The translations under genes and the position numbers were made by a program. Below, one piece after another: positions 52,356-61,613 of a DNA stretch of 64,000 nucleotides (position 1 is its first letter; each line of letters begins with the position of its first letter). The DNA is taken from assembly GCA_965208775.1 (NCBI GenBank), contig OZ242360.1:2666001-2730000 (forward strand), read 5' to 3'. The notes under the pieces are model-generated. The model saw only the letters and a list, made by a program, of their open reading frames with translations, did not search any database and had not been told where the DNA came from. The stretch comes from JAPOVO01 sp026708165 (GTDB taxonomy: Bacteria > Chloroflexota > UBA11872 > VXNJ01).

Positions 52356-53030
52356 GGCTAAGTTCCCCCTTTGGAACGGCCCACAACATTGTGGGACCTT
52401 CACGCGTCCATTTTACTAGGTTTCCCGCCTCCGGAACGAAGCGCCCCTGGCGCGGTATCGGCTTCCACGCCAGGGGCCAGGCGACGGTAGGTTGACGGTG
52501 AACCGTGTGGCGCAACAGGTGCGTAGGGGGCGGCGATGGGGCGTAGCCTGCGCTGGCAATCTCAGAGTCGCGCACAAGCGCCTATATAGCGCCTATATAT
52601 AGAAAGAAGGTTTAGATAGAGCGGGAAGCACTGCTCGAAGGCGAAGAGTGAGAAGACCCGGCCTCCGACAGCGATCATGCGGTAGAGGGGGCAGTAGCTA
52701 CCGGAAGCGGGGGCCCGCCAGGACTGCTGCGCGGTCATCCTTACAGCAGGCACATCTATGGAATGCAGGCGATACCCGACACGGCATGGAGCGAAGCGCG
52801 GGCGTCACCGCTCTGAGTTGACCCCATCACAGCACCGGATGAGAAGCCACTATTAGCAAGTCATCCGACCAGAGCAGAGTCAGACTAGACGGGGATTTGG
52901 CGCGGTCCGGATACCTGGGTACGTAAACCCTCAGGTTTACATAACTGGTGAGCCGCCCTGGCGGTCCGAGCGGAGAACTTGCGCCAAGGAGACGACCGGA
53001 ATTGGGTCTCTGGTCAGACCGGCCGACGCC
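52356..53030. other. Gap with no supportable gene
   Basis: About 675 bases. The first ~40 are the conserved leader of the small Cys/His gene. The remainder has short direct repeats (GCGCCTATATA twice near 52570) and one clean hairpin at 52923-52940, but no gene. Confidence 0.35.
52923..52940. terminator. Short hairpin GTAAACC-CTCA-GGTTTAC
   Basis: Perfect 7-bp stem with a 4-base loop, about 90 bp beyond the stop of the minus-strand DUF4268 gene. No T-run follows directly, so it may be a terminator or an operator. Confidence 0.35.
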
Positions 53031-54014
53031 TCATCGAGGCTCAAGCTCCTGAATTCGCTGCGCGAACGCGTTGTGCAAGCCCTCCAGCATTTCCAGCAGC
53101 CATGCGTACTGTTCATCGCGCGTACCAAAAGCCTCGGCGGATGTCAGCTGGCGGACGACGATGCGGCATCTTCGACGATTCTGCTGCTTGATCCACTCAA
53201 GCGCATGGCCGATTTGGCTTTCGATGTCGGCCTGCTCGGCAAGGAGCTGATCGAAATAGTCATGGGCGTGGTCCAGGTCGTCAATGGCGACCTCGGCGCG
53301 CAACTCTTGGACGGAGAAATCTTCATCATCGGCATCACCGGTCGAGATGTAGGCGAAGAGGTAGAAGCGAGTTTTGCCTAAGCCCAAGCGCATCCAGTTC
53401 TGAGGACCGGGATTTGGAGGTGAGATAGGCGACCCATGTGCCTTGACGTGCTCTCGAAATCCGGTCCAAAAATCGAGCTGAAACCGTTTGGCGGGGCTGA
53501 GGTTGCCGGGTCTGGCGCGGCCGCCCTTGGTCCAGGAGTTCGGCTTGGAGACAACCTTGAAGTCCGGTGCCGGCAGGGAGTCGCCGATTCGGAACACCTC
53601 GATCTCCAGCCCGAAGAACTGGATGTCATCGGCCGAGATCTCATTGAGCCAGTCGAGGGCGGCGCGATGCTCGTCGGTGAACCGCCGCGCGATCCAGGCG
53701 ATCGTGACGGCGTTGAGGCCTGCTGCGTAGGTGAGGATTTGACCGAGGTGGACGTGGTTGGAGGCTTCGAGCTGGTTTTCGACGAGTACCCAGTTGTCGG
53801 TGCCGACCTCCCTGCAGACCAGGTCGGCCCTGTAGGGGCCGACGTCCTTTTCGCGGCTCTCCAGCTCCAGTTCGATGCCCAGCTTGTCGCCGAGCAAGTC
53901 GAGGTTTTCCTTGACGGCGAGCCAGGGCGTGAATTGTTGCGGCTCGCTCTGCCAGATCTCGCGGAGGTCGAGCTGCACGAGCCTGCTCAACTGGGTGTGG
54001 CAGACGGACGGCAC
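53031..54014 (-). CDS. DUF4268-type protein with PD-(D/E)XK-like core (327 aa)
   Basis: GTG at 54014 with GAGGGGG upstream; longer starts add unrelated residues. Residues ~35-85 contain GPYRADLVCREVGTDNWVLVENQLEASNHVHLGQILTYAAG, where D, E and Q/N line up with the PD-(D/E)XK nuclease fold. Then come TIAWIARRFTDEHRAALDWLNEI and FFGLEIEVFRIGDSLPAPDFKVVSKPN. The C-terminal ~150 residues include FWTGFREHVKAHGS and a helical DUF4268 domain ending EWIKQQNRRRCRIVV. These proteins occur singly in defence and mobile regions and may be nucleases. Confidence 0.85.
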   Translation of the reverse strand: MPSVCHTQLSRLVQLDLREIWQSEPQQFTPWLAVKENLDLLGDKLGIELELESREKDVGPYRADLVCREVGTDNWVLVENQLEASNHVHLGQILTYAAGLNAVTIAWIARRFTDEHRAALDWLNEISADDIQFFGLEIEVFRIGDSLPAPDFKVVSKPNSWTKGGRARPGNLSPAKRFQLDFWTGFREHVKAHGSPISPPNPGPQNWMRLGLGKTRFYLFAYISTGDADDEDFSVQELRAEVAIDDLDHAHDYFDQLLAEQADIESQIGHALEWIKQQNRRRCRIVVRQLTSAEAFGTRDEQYAWLLEMLEGLHNAFAQRIQELEPR

Positions 54015-54419
54015 GGGTGCCCCCTCGCTGAAAGAGATGTAGCGGGTTGTGCAATCCGTCAACGTCTGGCAGACCGCGAGGGAGCGCGAAGCTACACCTC
54101 GCGGGCAGGCCCGCCAGGACACGGATTGCACGAGTGGAATCTATCAAGCAGAGCCAGGGCCTGTCCACCGCTCCGATGTGCGCGGGGGTTGCGAGGCCGG
54201 TCAATCGGCAGACCGAGGCCGGTTGTGCCTTAGTCCGACACAGACTCCGACTTGGGGCCGGGACCGGGCCGTTGCCCTGCACTTCCGAGAGAGGGGCCAG
54301 GCGGCCGGTCGTGCACCGGGCCACAGGACTGTGCTCGTCCCGGGCGGGACAGCTCACGCCGACAGGAGCCGCCCGATAGCGGCATTGTCATCGGAGGCGG
54401 GACGCCGATGCGGGCCGTT
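54015..54419. other. Gap with no supportable gene
   Basis: About 400 bases between two minus-strand genes. Frames on both strands are Arg/Pro rich. Presumably carries the promoter of the DUF4268 gene; no box is convincing. Confidence 0.3.
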
Positions 54420-56129
54420 TCAGTTGCTCGGTCCGGTTGCCGCTCTCAGGAACTCATCAATAACCTCATTGACGAGCTCCTTGACCTCATCCTTTTCATT
54501 TATGGACCAGAGGCCTGCGATGCGCCCATCGTGGACGATCTCTTTGGCAATGCGCCTGCTAGCTTCAACGACTCCGGCGTCGATGTCCTCCGGGGCGCCG
54601 TTCTCACCGTCGGAGGCATGGTCTTGCCCGAGTTGCTCAAGAGCCGCCAGGCTCAAGAACGCCCACATGGGATCATCCGGGTTACCGCACGCGTCCACGG
54701 CATCCACGAAGCGGCGGATAGCGGTGCGGCGATCGTCGAGCAGGTCGGCTACCTCGGCATAGACGATTTCGCAGTTTCTGAAGTAGGTAGACCGGATCAG
54801 GGTTACCGCGGCGGCGAGTCCGTCCAAGACGGTCAGCAGTTGCGCGGCGCGGTCGCGCAGCTGGATTTTGGTCTCGCCAAACTGATCGGGGATGCCCAGC
54901 CCCGTGGCTCGTGCGGCGGCTTCCAGGCGGGTGAGGAGGCGTGACCTACCGGCCAACTGCCGGCGAGCCGAGACCGGGTCGTGGACGATCCAGGTCTCCT
55001 CGTCGTCCAACGGTTCGATCGTCTCGACCGGAATACCGCCAAGGCGGGCCTTGCACCCTTGGTTGTTAACCCATTCGTTCCAACTTGCCAGCACGATGCC
55101 GGCTTCCACAGAGGCGTCAAGTCGAGAGCTGAGCTTGCGGGCGCGCCACTTCTGGTAGAGGGAGAAGTTGACATAGGGACGACCGTTGAAGTTGCGGCGT
55201 TTGCCGCGATAGGAGCGGACGCGGTCACGTGCGGCCCGGAGGGCGTCAAACCAGGAGGCGTCGTCGATCGGCGAGGCTTCTCCGTAGTCGTCGGTTCGGA
55301 CGACGCGCTCCCAGCCGAGCTGGTGCAAGTCTGCGGAGTCGCGCTGAGACCAGCCGCCGTCGCGGAGGATGACACCCAGTTCGGCCAGTTCGAGGGCGGT
55401 GATGTCGATCCAACGGCCTTCGAGCAGTGGCGCCGAGCGGAGGAAAAGATGCGGCGAGTCGTTCAGCGAGACTCGCTTGCCCGGCTCGATTTGTCCGGAC
55501 CTTGCGAGGCGTCTGATCTCGCGTTCGACCCGGCGGGATTTCCTTATCGCGCAATCGTATGAAATCTCTTCCTCGCTATTGTTCTCAAGTTCCTGGTTAA
55601 TCCACCTATCGATAGTCCCCAAGTCGTGGAGGTTGATCCAGGACTCGACGTAGTGAGGGAGGGCGGCCTCGACCGCGGCGGCCGTCTCGGTATCAAGCGG
55701 GTAGGGCATGTCGAAACACGCCGTGACCCACGTCTGCTCGGCGTCGCACCGGCGAAGCACATCGAGCACGATACTGCGATATTCGGAAAACAGGAGCGGG
55801 GTGGTGGCATCGGCGCGAGCGATCTCAGCGCAGATGCGATAGTTCATCTGAAAGTGGATGTCCCAGAGGAAGACTACGTCGCGAAGATACTGCCGGAGAA
55901 ACCTCTTGATTGTTGGGTCAGGTTGTTTCTTAGTTATCTTGAAGGCGGCGTTTCGTGCCATCTGGGTCATCCGGTGGCGTGGCAACCCGGTCCAATGAGA
56001 GTCTCTGAGGATCCGCAGATACTCGACCATAGATGGCACTCGCGAGATCGTGATGAGTTCACGAAGGACCATCTCGGTCGGGTCCAGATCCTCGCAGAGG
56101 TCCTCAAGTCGTCTGGCTTTCGACTTCAA
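54420..56129 (-). CDS. Large helical protein of unknown function, last gene of a methyltransferase operon (569 aa)
   Basis: TTG start within the stop of the upstream gene (AATTGA), so coupled. Almost wholly helical and acidic, with Trp-rich segments (DSHWTGLPRHRM, VVFLWDIHFQMNYRICAEIARADA, WINLHDLGTIDRWINQELEN, DGGWSQRDSADLHQLGWERVV). It also has the stretch YRGKRRNFNGRPYVNFSLYQKW. No nucleotide-binding or nuclease motif identified. The gene order (ParB-methyltransferase, Cys-rich protein, this) suggests a mobile-element or defence operon in which this is the unknown core component. Confidence 0.7.
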   Translation of the reverse strand: MKSKARRLEDLCEDLDPTEMVLRELITISRVPSMVEYLRILRDSHWTGLPRHRMTQMARNAAFKITKKQPDPTIKRFLRQYLRDVVFLWDIHFQMNYRICAEIARADATTPLLFSEYRSIVLDVLRRCDAEQTWVTACFDMPYPLDTETAAAVEAALPHYVESWINLHDLGTIDRWINQELENNSEEEISYDCAIRKSRRVEREIRRLARSGQIEPGKRVSLNDSPHLFLRSAPLLEGRWIDITALELAELGVILRDGGWSQRDSADLHQLGWERVVRTDDYGEASPIDDASWFDALRAARDRVRSYRGKRRNFNGRPYVNFSLYQKWRARKLSSRLDASVEAGIVLASWNEWVNNQGCKARLGGIPVETIEPLDDEETWIVHDPVSARRQLAGRSRLLTRLEAAARATGLGIPDQFGETKIQLRDRAAQLLTVLDGLAAAVTLIRSTYFRNCEIVYAEVADLLDDRRTAIRRFVDAVDACGNPDDPMWAFLSLAALEQLGQDHASDGENGAPEDIDAGVVEASRRIAKEIVHDGRIAGLWSINEKDEVKELVNEVIDEFLRAATGPSN

Positions 56130-56593
56130 TTTAGAGATGCGTCCTTGGGGCCGTCGACCTCGGCCGGATCGATATCGAAGGGAGAGGCGAGGTCCGGCGA
56201 GCGCGCGCCCATGGCAGCCCTGATGTCGGCGAAGCCCTGTTCGAATTGGCCCTTGTCGTGGAGTTTCAACAAGACTTCACCGACACGCGCAATGGCATAG
56301 CAACGGGTGGTGGAAGTCTCCATGCCGAGGAGATCGAAGGCGGCGATTTCGACGAAGCGGCGTAGGCCCTCGATCGAATCGAGATTCTCGGGGAGGTTGA
56401 AGGCGCCCTCGATGGTCTTCTCGCGGCGGCGGCGTAGCCCGCCGAGGCGCCTCGCTTTGGCCGCGTCCTGCTTGTGATCGGGGTGGTGCCAGAAGCAAAA
56501 GTCCTCGTCGCGCATGGGATTGGCGCGGCAAGGCAAGCCGTCCTCCTTGACGTGGGTGCAGCGGGGTCCACGGGGGTTAGGTCCTAAGAACAT
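56126..56593 (-). CDS. Small protein with Cys/His cluster (CTHVKEDGLPCR type, 155 aa)
   Basis: ATG at 56593 overlaps the end of the methyltransferase frame by 10 bp. The N-terminus MFLGPNPRGPRCTHVKEDGLPCRANPM, then DFCFWHHPDH, holds a likely zinc site (C..H, C, C, H). ARRLGGLRRRREK is a basic patch that could contact DNA or RNA, and the rest is helical. Proteins of this pattern are frequent in phage and integrative elements of high-GC bacteria, where a small-terminase-like role is sometimes assumed. Confidence 0.75.
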   Translation of the reverse strand: MFLGPNPRGPRCTHVKEDGLPCRANPMRDEDFCFWHHPDHKQDAAKARRLGGLRRRREKTIEGAFNLPENLDSIEGLRRFVEIAAFDLLGMETSTTRCYAIARVGEVLLKLHDKGQFEQGFADIRAAMGARSPDLASPFDIDPAEVDGPKDASLN

Positions 56594-57882
56594 TTGGCAA
56601 CTCCTTGTTTCTCGAATTGATTTGCGTCGTTCTGCAGGGAAGCCGTATCGCCCGTAAACGCCTCCCACCGCCGGACCGCCACGTCCACGTAAGCCGGTTC
56701 CTGCTCGATCGCGTAGCAGATGCGGCCCGTGCGCTCGGCCGCGATGATCTGGGTGCCCGACCCTGAGAACGGCTCATAGACGATGTCTCCCGGCTCCGTG
56801 TGGTACTCGATCGGGCGGATGAATAACTCCACCGGCTTCTGTGTCGGGTGGACCCCGAAGCTCTCGAAACGCTGGTCGACGTTCCAGATGGTCGAGACAT
56901 TGCTGGGAGGCTTACGCTTGGGCATCTTGCCCTCCACCCACCCGACAAAGCACGGCTCGTGTCTCCAGAGATAGAAAGAGTGGGTCAGGACGCCCCGGGC
57001 CTTACACCAGATGATCTGCTGATGGACAAGAAGCCCGGCCTTGATCCAGGCCTCCTCGACCAGCGCCTGCCTGCGATGGGCATGCCATTGATAGACAGCG
57101 GAGTGAGACGCGAGGTGCGCCAATCCTGCAGAGAGAAACTTGAAGTAGAACTCCACCGACGACTCGGGATCGTGGTAGTCGTCCCAGTGCTTATCTCGGT
57201 TCGGATCGCCTTTGTTCGACCTGCTGGCGGGGTGACTTCCGCCCCGATAATCGACGAGATACGGCGGGTCCGTCGCCATGAGTGAGGCCCGCTCGTCTCC
57301 GAACAGGCGGCCCACGTCGGCCAAGTCGGTCGAATCGCCGCAGAGCAAGCGATGGTCGCCCAATTTCCATATGTCGCCGGGTTGCGCCACAGTGTCCGCC
57401 TTTGCGGCGGCCAGGGCGGCCTCTGGATCGAAGTGCTCGATGCGCTCGCGCTTGTCCTGGGCGTCCAGCGACCTGAGCAGCTTCGCAACCTCGTCATCGT
57501 CGAAGCCGGAGAGCGAGACGTCGATATCGGGAGTAGCGTCCAGCTCCGACAACAGTCGGGCAAGCAGTTCCTCGTCCCACGAGCCGGAAATCTTGTTGAG
57601 GGCCAGATTCAACAACCGGGCCTGCTCGGCCGACAAGTCCACAAAGATCACCGGCACGGAGGCGAGACCGAGACGACGGGCCGCGAGTAATCGCTGGTGA
57701 CCTCCGATGACCGTCTTGTCCTCGCGGCGTGCGATGACCGGATCGACGAACCCGAACCTGCGCATTGATCGAGTCAAAGAGTCCAGCTCCGAGTCTGATA
57801 TGCGCCTGGGGTTGGCGGGATCCGGGCGCAGGTCGTCGATGGGCATGTGGACAACGGAAAGCTTGCGGTCAGTGGTCGACAT
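56584..57882 (-). CDS. ParB-like nuclease domain fused to DNA methyltransferase (432 aa)
   Basis: Residues ~10-100 are a ParB/Srx-type domain (IDDLRPDPANPRRIS, FVDPVIARREDKTVIGGHQRLLAARRLG). Residues ~165-420 are an amino-methyltransferase of the DPPY class: LLCGDSTD, LMATDPPYLVDYRGG, VGWVEGKMPKR, VHPTQKPVELF and EPFSGSGTQIIAAERTGR (AdoMet site). The catalytic motif before the AdoMet motif is the beta-class order. The target is adenine-N6 or cytosine-N4. Such fusions are typical of prophages and integrative elements and protect or mark element DNA. Confidence 0.93.
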   Translation of the reverse strand: MSTTDRKLSVVHMPIDDLRPDPANPRRISDSELDSLTRSMRRFGFVDPVIARREDKTVIGGHQRLLAARRLGLASVPVIFVDLSAEQARLLNLALNKISGSWDEELLARLLSELDATPDIDVSLSGFDDDEVAKLLRSLDAQDKRERIEHFDPEAALAAAKADTVAQPGDIWKLGDHRLLCGDSTDLADVGRLFGDERASLMATDPPYLVDYRGGSHPASRSNKGDPNRDKHWDDYHDPESSVEFYFKFLSAGLAHLASHSAVYQWHAHRRQALVEEAWIKAGLLVHQQIIWCKARGVLTHSFYLWRHEPCFVGWVEGKMPKRKPPSNVSTIWNVDQRFESFGVHPTQKPVELFIRPIEYHTEPGDIVYEPFSGSGTQIIAAERTGRICYAIEQEPAYVDVAVRRWEAFTGDTASLQNDANQFEKQGVAKCS

Positions 57883-58764
57883 TTTGAATCTCCTCTAGTT
57901 GGTAGCCAGAGCGTCGAACGAAATGTACGAGGTCGATGTGGCAATGATAGAGCAACTTCGTGTCACTCGCTGCGTAAAAGATGTCGTATTGCGGTACCGA
58001 GATGCTATTTTGAGTCCTCAGGTGGGGACCACATGCCGCTCGCCGGATCTTCGCAATGGACTTCCCCCGCACGGCTGATTCCGATGCGTGATTCTGGGAG
58101 GGGTCGCTACCAAGGCAGTGCCAGGCTAGATCGAACCTGTCGACACAAGTTTGACGGCCGCGTCCCGGGGAGTCGTGATGGACGGTTACTGGCGGCCGCC
58201 GTGCCCGCGTAGAACATGCCGCGAACCGTCTTGTCAACTTGGTAGGGCAGAATCGGCGTCAAGAAGGGGAAACGACATCAGCCGACCGTTAAGAATCAGT
58301 CTGGCGATGAGACTCTCAAGGGGCGGGATGAGCTCAGCTGATCATGTATTGTTCGCCTGGTGGGTTGTTGTGCCATTGTTGAAACAGAATCGCTCCGGCG
58401 AGGACTGCGGCAGTCAGCGAGTCAATGTCAAGGCTTCAAACGTTGGCCGCAGAGCGGGTCGGTTGCTCCGTCAGTAGCGCAAGAACCGCAAGCCACAGAT
58501 CAGGTTTACAGCTGTCGGCTGTGGATCGATCGCAGTTGCTCAAGCGCGACGTACGCACGCTGCTTGGAGAGGCCGGGCACCCCCGGTGTGCTCCATGTGC
58601 TGAGCGTTACGTGTGGGGTTGACAAATCTTGGTAAACCGGCTGTTTCGGAATCCAGATATCGAGGATGACGGCGGGCGGCGTCCGGCTGCCGAGCCGACC
58701 GTTTCACCGGCGGAGTGCAACGGGTGCGGTGCAACGTCCTTGCGAAGTCGGAAAGTAGCCTCAA
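57883..58764. other. Long gap with no supportable gene
   Basis: About 880 bases between the methyltransferase operon and the RES gene. A minus-strand frame ending at 57869 has a natural-looking C-terminus (PQYDIFYAASDTKLLYHCHIDLVHFVRRSGYQLEEI) overlapping the methyltransferase start, but no start codon suits it. It may be the end of a lost gene or a small regulator. Confidence 0.35.
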
Positions 58765-59430
58765 TCACATCAGCGCGACGCGGTAAGAAGACAGGATCTC
58801 CTCCACGTAGAGGCGTCCCGCGCCGGAATCGAGATTGCGGTCTGCCGCCGGCACCGGCAGACCGTCGGTGACCTCCTTGAAGCAGCCGTCGGGGCAGCGG
58901 TCCGCAAAAAAGACATATGCGAAACCGTCCGGCTCCCGATGGGATCGCCACGTCAGGCCGGCCGCCGACGGAGCCCACGTGCGGATGGCCGAAGACCAGC
59001 GTCGTGTCATGGCGTAGTCGGCGGCGGGCGCGGTCGTCAGCCAGGAGTCTTGTCCCAGCGCGGCCAAATCCACGCCCGACCGGAGACTGACGAGTTCGAG
59101 CTCCAGAGTCGTCGCGAGACAGCTGATTCGCAGATCCGAAAGTCTGATGCTTGGAAGCAGGCGTGCACCGTAGTCGTCGAACGGGAGGTCACGGAGCAAG
59201 ACCTCTGCGACGGCCGTCGGATCGCTGTCGGCCGCGTAGAGAAATGCGTACTCATCGCCGGGCGTCGAATCGAACCGGCCACCTTGCAGATCGCTTCGAG
59301 CCACCGTCGGATTGAAGTCGACGACGTCGAAGGCGGCGCTATGGATGCGGGTAAGCCTGGTACCTGCCGGCAGAACGTAGAGGCGTGGGACTCCCCGGTA
59401 GCGTGGCGGGGGAGCTTGATACGGCGGCAA
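58765..59430 (-). CDS. RES-domain toxin (221 aa)
   Basis: RIHSAAFDVVDFNPT near residue 27 and GGRFDSTPGDEYAFLYAADSDPTAVAEVLLRDLPF (~50-85) give the Arg and Glu of the RES active site. The conserved Ser would be late in the protein (LDSGAGRLYVEEIL). Known RES toxins (MbcT/ParT type) degrade NAD+ or ADP-ribosylate a host enzyme. The gene starts 6 bp after its antitoxin, in the usual antitoxin-first order. Confidence 0.85.
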   Translation of the reverse strand: MPPYQAPPPRYRGVPRLYVLPAGTRLTRIHSAAFDVVDFNPTVARSDLQGGRFDSTPGDEYAFLYAADSDPTAVAEVLLRDLPFDDYGARLLPSIRLSDLRISCLATTLELELVSLRSGVDLAALGQDSWLTTAPAADYAMTRRWSSAIRTWAPSAAGLTWRSHREPDGFAYVFFADRCPDGCFKEVTDGLPVPAADRNLDSGAGRLYVEEILSSYRVALM

Positions 59431-59436
59431 GCCCGC

Positions 59437-60153
59437 TTACCCGACCGGTTCGACGACGGCCTCGGCGACGTTGACGAGGTCGTCCGCACGGCCGGTCCCG
59501 ACTAGGTCGACGGGGCGGGCATTGAGGCGCGCGTGCCGGGATACCCACCAGGATGCTACGCCCCAGGGATCGCTCACAGCTGAGAGACGTTGGTTGACCG
59601 CCCGCACCTCGGGAAAGGTGTTACGTCGTTCGGGGTCGAACTGGAACGCGGGGTATACAAACCCCCGGCCGGATGGCAGACCGAGCAGCCAGGAACGTTC
59701 GCGATACTGCCTGACTTTCTCTCGATTCGTGCGTTTTGCGCCGAGCGCTACTGCAGCGTTTCTCGACTCGAGCATAGGCTCGCGCCAAATCGTCTGGATG
59801 GCCTCGCCTCGGGTCATCGCCTGGTCCATGGTGGTAAGTCCGGTCTCATGGAGCACGCGATGGGGCTCGCCCCCGAGTTGCCTGGCGAGATCGGTTCGCA
59901 GTGCGACCAGCGTCAGCCAGCTGCGGAGCTGGGACTCGTGGCCCTCCAAGGCCTGGTGGCGTGCGGCGAGCGAGGCCGCGGCATCGAGCAGGTCGGGGTC
60001 GCGTAGCGGCAGTTGACCTATGAGTCGCAGCAGCAGTGCGCCGGCGTCGCAATCTCGGCGTGAGACGAAGAACAGGAGCGCTTCCTCGAGCTCCTGATCG
60101 TCAAACTCCTGCTCCAGCTCCAGGATTCGTCTGTCCAGTTCGCGCTGACTCAC
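59437..60153 (-). CDS. Antitoxin of the RES pair, Xre/MbcA/ParS-type toxin-binding domain (238 aa)
   Basis: The last ~75 residues (YPAFQFDPERRNTFPEVRAVNQRLSAV, DPWGVASWWVSRHARLNARPVDLVG, ADDLVNVAEAVVEPVG) match the toxin-binding domain of MbcA/ParS-type antitoxins. The preceding ~50 residues (MDQAMTRGEAIQTIW..) form a short helical part. The N-terminal ~100 residues are an extra helical region (ELEQEFDDQELEEALLFFVSRRD..) with no helix-turn-helix, longer than usual. It neutralises RES and probably represses its own promoter. Confidence 0.8.
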   Translation of the reverse strand: MSQRELDRRILELEQEFDDQELEEALLFFVSRRDCDAGALLLRLIGQLPLRDPDLLDAAASLAARHQALEGHESQLRSWLTLVALRTDLARQLGGEPHRVLHETGLTTMDQAMTRGEAIQTIWREPMLESRNAAVALGAKRTNREKVRQYRERSWLLGLPSGRGFVYPAFQFDPERRNTFPEVRAVNQRLSAVSDPWGVASWWVSRHARLNARPVDLVGTGRADDLVNVAEAVVEPVG

Positions 60154-60194
60154 GATGACATCCCCTGCACTGACAGTGGCACAGCAATCTTATC

Positions 60195-60205
60195 ATCGTC
60201 ACGAT
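60195..60205. promoter_or_regulatory. Palindrome ATCGTCACGAT upstream of the antitoxin
   Basis: Perfect 11-bp palindrome about 42 bp upstream of the antitoxin start, between TTGACA-like sequence (minus strand 60206-60211) and the start. A suitable place for an autorepression operator. Confidence 0.4.
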
Positions 60206-60622
60206 TGTCAACCTCATCAAGTTGTCATATATCGACTGGAGAGATCCAAGGGGCAATTGGTGGGGCGTCTGGTGTGGTCGAGCCGGGTCATCGAGACGGT
60301 CTCGGAAGTACTGGTCCAGCTAGCGATAAACGCTTGTTTGGAGGCTAGCAAATCATTTACGAACACTACCCTCGGTAGCAATCGGGATTTGGTAGTGAAT
60401 GTTGGTCAGGATCGGACGAGAACCGGGCCAGATCTAGCGCCGTTCTGCCGGCAGGGGAGGCACACGAGCGGAGTCAGGGGCCAGTGAAATCCGTGAGTCG
60501 AAAGCTGTGCTGATTATGAGCATGCGCCCAGGTTCGCACGTGTCGGAGTTCGTTAGCGCGATGTGGCGACAGCGCGGTGAAGTCCACCGCTGCCCGGCTA
60601 CGCCACCATTGCCCGCCTTGCG
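60206..60622. other. Gap with no supportable gene
   Basis: About 415 bases, the first part probably the promoter of the toxin-antitoxin operon. No gene identified. Confidence 0.3.
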
Positions 60623-60712
60623 CTACTTCTCGCCCGTAAGCCTGAAGACGAGGCCGTTCATGATGAGCACCGACGGGATGAAGGCGAGCACAGTCACAAA
60701 GGACGCCCCCAT
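60623..60712 (-). CDS. Membrane mini-protein (29 aa) or second half of a frameshifted one
   Basis: ATG overlapping the previous mini-frame: GASFVTVLAFIPSVLIMNGLVF then RLTGEK. One hydrophobic helix. It may be independent, or joined to 60694-60798 by a frameshift at a GGGGG run near 60706 to make a single two-helix protein. Confidence 0.35.
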   Translation of the reverse strand: MGASFVTVLAFIPSVLIMNGLVFRLTGEK

Positions 60713-60798
60713 TTGTCGACGTTGTAGGTCAGGCCCTGCCGTACCGCTATAGTCATGCTCGCAAACGTCCACACAAAGGTAAGCAGCACGATCAGCAT
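60694..60798 (-). CDS. Membrane mini-protein (34 aa)
   Basis: ATG frame with helix LIVLLTFVWTFASMTIAV and tail RQGLTYNVDKWGRPL. Overlaps the next mini-gene by 19 bp in another frame. If the G-run at 60706 were one base different the two would form one 2-helix protein of ~60 residues. Confidence 0.35.
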   Translation of the reverse strand: MLIVLLTFVWTFASMTIAVRQGLTYNVDKWGRPL

Positions 60799-60893
60799 TC
60801 CAATGGGACTTACGTTTCAATATAAACACAAGCGCCCGATCTTACGCTTGACTTGAAATCCGCCTTTCGTCCGCTGGCGCTCACTTTCTTAGC

Positions 60894-61169
60894 CTATTCT
60901 TCCCCCTCAATCTTCCGAAGAATCCTCTGTAGTTCGGAGACTTCGGCTTTGGTAAGCATGGATAGATCCGGCTTACGCAGCTCTTTGCCATCTTCCCTCG
61001 TCCATGCGATCCATTCCTCGACCCTAAATCGGGCAATTGCGTTACCGTCACGCTTGAAGGTCAAGTCTCCACTTCCGGGATTCTGATTGTCGGCCTCTAT
61101 CTCAATAGGGGCTTCACGGTCCTTAAGGTAGACCCGGTAGGTGTACAGTTGAGTTTCTTCTCCGGCCAT
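60894..61169 (-). CDS. Small hypothetical protein (91 aa)
   Basis: ATG with a strong AGGAGGAACC upstream. The first half is beta-like (LYTYRVYLKDREAPIEIEADN.., LTFKRDGNAIARFRVEEWIAW), the second half a charged helix (LTKAEVSELQRILRKIEGEE). No family recognised; reads as a small soluble adaptor or phage-type accessory protein. Confidence 0.7.
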   Translation of the reverse strand: MAGEETQLYTYRVYLKDREAPIEIEADNQNPGSGDLTFKRDGNAIARFRVEEWIAWTREDGKELRKPDLSMLTKAEVSELQRILRKIEGEE

Positions 61170-61613
61170 CCGGTTCCTCCTGAACCCGTAGGCTCCCGCT
61201 CGAAAGGGCCGGCGGAGCGGGTATACCGATCAGTTGGGGCGGGGACAGCCGTGAAATGCCCCCCATCAGTCACGGCTGCCCCCTCGTCATATGTTCGTCG
61301 GAATCCTCAAGCTAGCTCGCGGCACCATGTGGCATCACCACCGTTCGCCTGCTACACTCCACGCGAGTGGCTAAGCCCGTGCGATAGGGGCCACAAAAAC
61401 GACGAGCGAGTCGCAATCGCTCTGAGGGCATTGTAGCAGCCGGTTCGTAGAAACTGGCTGCTTCTGCTTTCTGGACCTACAGCATCTAGCGACCGCGCTA
61501 CCTGCCATACGAGATATTGTGGGGCGTTGGTCTCACCGCGCGACCAAACATCCCCGTCAACTAGATAGCTTCGCCCCGTTTGTTGATTATCATTTCATAA
61601 ATGAGGCGGAACG
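61170..61613. other. Gap with no supportable gene
   Basis: About 440 bases before the IS1595 remnant, part of which is probably its left flank. No gene recognised. Confidence 0.3.
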
